A stretch of 64,000 nucleotides of DNA, from contig CM065319.1 in NCBI GenBank assembly GCA_033032175.1, positions 15,721,018 to 15,785,017 of the forward strand. Reading direction: 5' to 3'. The stretch is from Saturnia japonica. Taxonomy: Eukaryota > Arthropoda > Insecta > Lepidoptera > Saturniidae. Positions 59,301-64,000 of the stretch are shown in pieces (position 1 is the first letter of the stretch; every line of letters begins with the position of its first letter). The notes below the pieces were generated by a model. That model searched no databases. It worked only from the letters and a program-made list of their open reading frames with translations, and had not been told where the DNA came from. The position numbers were made by a program, and so were the translations under genes.

Positions 59301-59971
59301 AAACAATAGTTTTGTAATATCATTTATGGTTATATACTGCTTCATTCATTTCGTTCTGTCCCACCTCTCTATCCGTTATCCTTTCGTAAATCGTTGTCGC
59401 TGACCTAGTTTGAATTATTTGTTTATATAAAACCTAAATTATATAATAATGGAGTATCGATAGAAACCTTAAGTTACTAAATAAATAACATATGTTACCT
59501 ATTTAGATATTATTAGAATTTAAAAAAAACGAGATCACGTTCGTTCTATCGGTCTTCATTTACGCAACTAAGTGATTTTTTTGTACGAAATTGTTTTTGG
59601 CATTCTGGGGCGCTTAGAGCGACCGCACCTAGTTTTACCTCAGGGCCGCCCTGCATATTAATAACATAGGCAAATCATTCATTGTTTCGTCGGCGACAAA
59701 AACATTGGTTTTACTAGTCCCGAAGTAGAATTTGTATTTCTTTGGTTAACAGTATACGTATTTTGCAAAAGAACTAATAACTGTATTTTTTGACTTACTG
59801 TAGACAGTGTATTCGATTATTTTATACACGCTATGATAATCAGAACATAAAAATCCATTTTATATCACGCTTTGAAAGGTCTTAAGTTTTCGTGTCTATA
59901 GCGATTGATGGAGGTTCAAAATTCATCAATCGAAAAATAAAATTAACGACGCCATCAATTGTTGACCCGAC

Positions 59972-60233
59972 TAGAGGTGGCGATATTAGAAAAACATCGA
60001 TGTTTTGATGATGGAAAGTGAAGTAAGTTAAATAAGAAATGTGTCAAGTTAGCGACCTTTTTTGGTTGCTGGCTGTCAGCGTTATTAGATTTGGTACTCG
60101 AGTTAGATTATAATTTTTTTTTTTTTTTTGAGAAAAACTTAGAAAATAACAATTAATGTGGAAAGATCGACCTTCGATAATTTTTTTTATAACAACGATG
60201 TTTTAGAAACCCTAATATCGATCATCCCTAGAC
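59972..60233. mobile_element. MITE-like element with CTAG...GATATTAG ends
   Basis: Left ctagaggtggcgatattag, right ctaatatcgatcatccctag; the ends are inverted with a few mismatches. The AT-rich interior has a poly(T) run at 60115-60130. Non-coding. Confidence 0.6.
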
Positions 60234-61374
60234 ACGACATGCATAAACATACAACACCTACGTGGAATATTTATTACGATTGGTCTTCCTCCGGTAACTT
60301 ATTAAAGCGAAACAAGAAATTACAATGCGTGAAAATATATTGTGACCTCTAAAATATATCATGACAACAATAAAGTAGGTAGTTACAGTAATTTATAATA
60401 TTGAAGGATCTTTAATAATGCGTGTTTATGTGGTTCTTTTGCAAAACACATATTTATTTGTAGTTTTTTTTGGGTATCTCACAGTATTTAAAACAACATT
60501 TCACTATTAAGTTTTTAATAAAATTCTTATCAATATGTATGTATATAATTACGTTAGTTAATTAGATACCACGTTTTAAGTGTATTGGCACTCTTTATGG
60601 CAACTTAACACTAAATAAAAATAAAACTTTATATATTTCACAAAATATAAAAAGCGATAACGAACAAAATAATACAAAATCAGTTATATATTTATAAAAC
60701 AATACCTATATTGTACATTGGCATGATATGGACGAGTTCCAAATTTTTTGGCAATCATAAAATTTTGTATCTTAAAACTACGAACGGAATGATTTTATAA
60801 GAACTGAATTTTATTTATAATACTGCTTCAAAACGTAATCTTACAAAATCGATAGATGAGTACGAACAGGATTTGTACCACAAAAATTGACTAGACTGTG
60901 AACTTCTATGTTGGCGTTTATGCTATATTCAAATGTTAATATTATGTTCATTGAAATTACTACTTTACGTTAGACAGGCTAGCTAAAAAGTTTCAGGCTG
61001 TTTTTGATCTATTGCTTTTTAAATGGAATTGCTAATATCTACTATAATGCGTCTTTATTCCCACGGAGTAAACTGACATTTCACGTTTATTGTTTTGAAA
61101 ATAGTGATGTGACCAATTGATACTAATCGTAAAACCGTACCAGTAATTATACCTAATGATATATTTTTCTCAAAAAATATTGAACCTCCAAATGTGAAGA
61201 TCGAACAAAGCAAACAAAATCGAGTCTCTTGTGAACCAATCGGAGCGTTTCATTTCATAGTTTCCTGAATTATTTAATGATAATAGTAAATTATTGGGTA
61301 TGTTGAATAATACAAAATAATTCATTAAATGTACCTCGAAAATTATTTAAAATCTATACCATTAATAAAATTAC
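60234..61374. other. AT-rich DNA, nothing recognised
   Basis: No open frame of note, no element ends seen. Confidence 0.4.
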
Positions 61375-61889
61375 AAGTGTCTGTTTGTAATGTCAAGATA
61401 CTAAATGTTTTTCTATGCTTAATGTATATGAAAGTACATTTATACGATACCTATAACTAAAACCCATTTTTTTAATTTTTGTCTGTCTGTCTGTTTGTTC
61501 CGGGTAATCTCCGAAACGGTTGGACCGATTTTGACGGGACTTTCACTGGTAGATAATTGATTATATAGGGAGTAACTTAGGCTACTTTTATTTTAGGGTT
61601 CCGCACAAATAACAAAAAAACTAGTCATGGTTAATAAATTCGGGCACTTAAATAATGGATTACGCCTAGTAAACCATAAGAGATTCATCTATATGTATCA
61701 AATTAATGTACTAAATAATTGTAGACATTAAAAAGGACCCGTACAAAAAAGTCAGCGAGAGTATATATTTACCTTTTACGGAACGAACACCCACAATAAG
61801 CATTTTTGTATTTAAAATAGAGAGGGTAAATAAGATTCGTGCGAGCAGTCTGTAGTACACGTGAGTGAAGCCGCGGGCACAGCTAGTCT
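61375..61889 (+). mobile_element. Helitron-like element ending CAGCTAGT
   Basis: Starts near gtgtctgtttgtaatgtcaag, contains tctgtctgtctgtttgttcc, ggttggaccgattttgacgg, actttcactggtagataatt, and ends gaagccgcgggcacagctag. The end type (CTAG/T) fits non-autonomous Helitrons of Lepidoptera. No coding part. Confidence 0.65.
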
Positions 61890-63739
61890 TATAATATAAA
61901 TGATTGAACAGTAAAATATATGGTAGCACAACACTACAAAATAAATATGGCAACATTATTTTCAAATTTGACATTAGTGATTGCCATTTACTTAGTGGGA
62001 TTAAAAAACAGTATAGTAAATATATATATCTGTGCTTTTAAAGCATAATAAATCGAAAAATAATGGAATCTATATAACAGCTAAGGTTCAGACAGTCACT
62101 GAAGGGGCAATGTACAAAGTTAATCACAATTAATAGCAAGTTCTATGAATATTATCGTGCTTACACTAAACTACAAAAATAGCCAAAAACTTATACGACT
62201 AATGGCAAGAATGATGTGAGCTAGAAATAAACTCTACAGCACTTTTCTACGCTTAAGAGCTACTATAAAGAATACATATATTTTTATTTATTAAATTGGC
62301 GAAATAAAAGAATAATTCCATTTTGCACAGTAGAATCCAAAACTACATTATTAAAATATTAAGAAACCGCTAAAATCATGTATCTATGTTGTTTTCTAGG
62401 GTAATCTAACGTTTGGTTATTTGATTAGGTCGTTAAAATAATCATATTTTGCAGTAATACGAAATTCTGTTTTTTAAATTACCTGCGACACTGATGCATA
62501 TAAACAGCGCATAGAAAATGCTGTGCTGCTATTGGGTAATCGATCCGATCCAAGACGCATAAACACTGGATGTTTAAGCGTCCAGAGTCCAGACTAGCTC
62601 CAAATCAATATAGCACTTTGTATACCAGGTTCAATAATACATTTAAGAGGGTAGATTTTTTAAACACTTCATCTCAAAGACTCTGTAGTTTAGTTAGTGG
62701 GGTTATTAATGAGTCGGCTTAATCCCAATCATAATTTACATACTTGAAGCTTGACTGCAAAAGAGTAGCAGAGAGGGCGGAAAAAGCAAAAATAGGTTGA
62801 AGCCGTGTCTGTTACTAGTTTCAATATCTTGGTGGATCTCCATTTTTTTTTTTTTTGTTTAATTATTATGGAAATAATCTTCAGAGATCGAGTGTTCATA
62901 CATATTACAAGACTTTAGTTCTGTATCTAACGCGGCAGCACGCTAACGCCGCTGATAAAAACTTTTTGGTATTAAAAAAAACTCCCAGCTCATCACTATC
63001 AGCTCATTTCGCGGTCGAGCCCGGCTTAAATCCGGTGGTGCGGTGGTGGTGCTTATTTCTTATCTTTTTGGTTTACTTAATTAATCTGTATTATTCTTGT
63101 ATCATGAGTTTTTGACATTGCCATTACTTACATTGCCCGTTTCTTGAATTTCTTTTTATTGGTACTATTTTTAAAGTGGGATATTATCTCTTTTTCTCCT
63201 ATGGTTTATTTAAATCCGTATTGATAGAGTTGTCATTCGTACCCAAAGTTCAATGGCATCGTCATAAAAGCACACATACAAAAAATAATTTACTTGCTGG
63301 TACTAAACCAGCAGTGGTAGTCAAAACTTCAGCAAAAGTGCCAATTATCTCACTTCCCCATGCATAAGTTATTGATACTAATGAGAGCATAGTCATTTTA
63401 ATATTAGCTACCATTTATCCACAATCACAACTAATTCTTAGTGAAAATGATGATAACACGCCAAAAGTAGACTTCTCAAGGGCTGATTCCGGAACAGGTA
63501 CCAGTAACAAACTTTTAGCATGAAACTGGTGACAAAACAGGCAAGTATTAGAGAATGCTCTACCCATGCGCTATGGTTTCAACACTATGATTTCGTGTAT
63601 CAAAAGCTTGGGTTCATTGTAACAATCACTTCAGTGATGGATCGCCGCGTCATTGGCGACGACTTCTTGCACAATTGTTTTATTCAAAGGAGCTCAGTTT
63701 GGTGATAGGCAAAAGCGAAATCAGAAGTATCAACAATTT
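61890..63739. other. Intergenic DNA without recognised genes
   Basis: AT-rich. Open frames at 62855-63115, 63176-63367 and 63520-63705 (+) show no domain, signal peptide or splice context that I can support. Confidence 0.4.
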
Positions 63740-64000
63740 TGTTTTGCAGCGAGAAGGTCGCGTCTCGCTGCGAGTCGTTGGCGTTGCCCTCGTTAATGTA
63801 ACTCGTCGCAACGCCGCGATTATAGCGCCGTGTTGACGTTTAAAGAGATATTATAGAATGAAGTGGCCGGACGATAATATCGCCACGATAAACTCGCTCC
63901 TGGAAGTGGCGCCTAAGTGGTTATTTTACAAGAGCAAAGTAGAGTGATCTCTGTGTAGCCGACGTCTGGCCCGCAGTGGAGCGGCGGCGAGTGCGTCTGA
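63740..64000 (+). other. GC-rich, CpG-containing edge (possible promoter or exon)
   Basis: Sudden GC increase to the right edge (gagaaggtcgcgtctcgctg, gcaacgccgcgattatagcg, gtggagcggcggcgagtgcg). It is preceded by ttttgttttgcag, which could be a splice acceptor. No protein domain in any frame. May be the start of a gene that continues outside the window, or a repeat. Confidence 0.3.

Noticed and set aside
1..64000. CRISPR array, phage or bacterial operon
   Set aside because: No regularly spaced short repeats; introns, SINEs and LINEs show a eukaryotic nuclear genome.

Overview
The window looks like nuclear DNA from an insect, most probably a moth or butterfly. It is AT-rich with small phase-consistent exons, GT-AG introns, and dense interspersed repeats. 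The repeat mix (tRNA-derived SINEs, Helitron-like elements ending near CAGCTAGT, RTE/Jockey/CR1-like LINEs, mariner and Tc1 elements) is of the kind found in lepidopteran genomes. No bacterial operon, CRISPR array or functional tRNA/rRNA gene was seen.

Four host genes carry the window. (1) 2-868 (+): last coding part of a type-A leucine-rich-repeat GPCR (LGR1, thyrostimulin/glycoprotein-hormone receptor family), running in from the left edge. (2) 1097-2914 (-): three-exon ZFAND1-like double AN1 zinc-finger protein, convergent with LGR1, with a one-base frameshift in the second zinc finger. (3) 8203-34407 (-): complete 18-exon cytosolic valyl-tRNA synthetase of 1037 aa; all exon phases join cleanly and HLGH and KMSKS are intact. 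(4) 46147-58464 (+): complete transformer-2 (tra2) splicing-factor gene, 277 aa, with an RRM between two RS regions and a clear alternative 3' end.

The space between and inside these genes is mobile DNA. Between ZFAND1 and ValRS is a duplicated 1.4-kb composite block with a 5'-truncated Jockey LINE between its copies, flanked by a 13-bp target-site duplication. ValRS introns hold a CR1-like LINE, SINEs, a Tc1 element with both TIRs, an internally deleted mariner with both TIRs, MITEs, and a 100-bp-arm inverted repeat. Between ValRS and tra2 lies a nearly full-length 5.6-kb I-like LINE (gag with CCHC knuckles, endonuclease, RT, RNase H) with target-site duplications, nested in a Helitron-like copy. 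Next come an RTE tail and tandem foldback elements just upstream of tra2. The right 5 kb is largely without recognisable genes, ending in a GC-rich stretch that may be a promoter or first exon.

The genes are not an operon: they are separate housekeeping, signalling and splicing genes. The most interesting host signal is in tra2: a donor site inside the penultimate exon gives two alternative C-termini, its acceptor is a NAGNAG pair, and GAA-rich sequence follows the gene. No new multi-gene system was found. Coordinates were read by eye; splice sites were checked by phase arithmetic.
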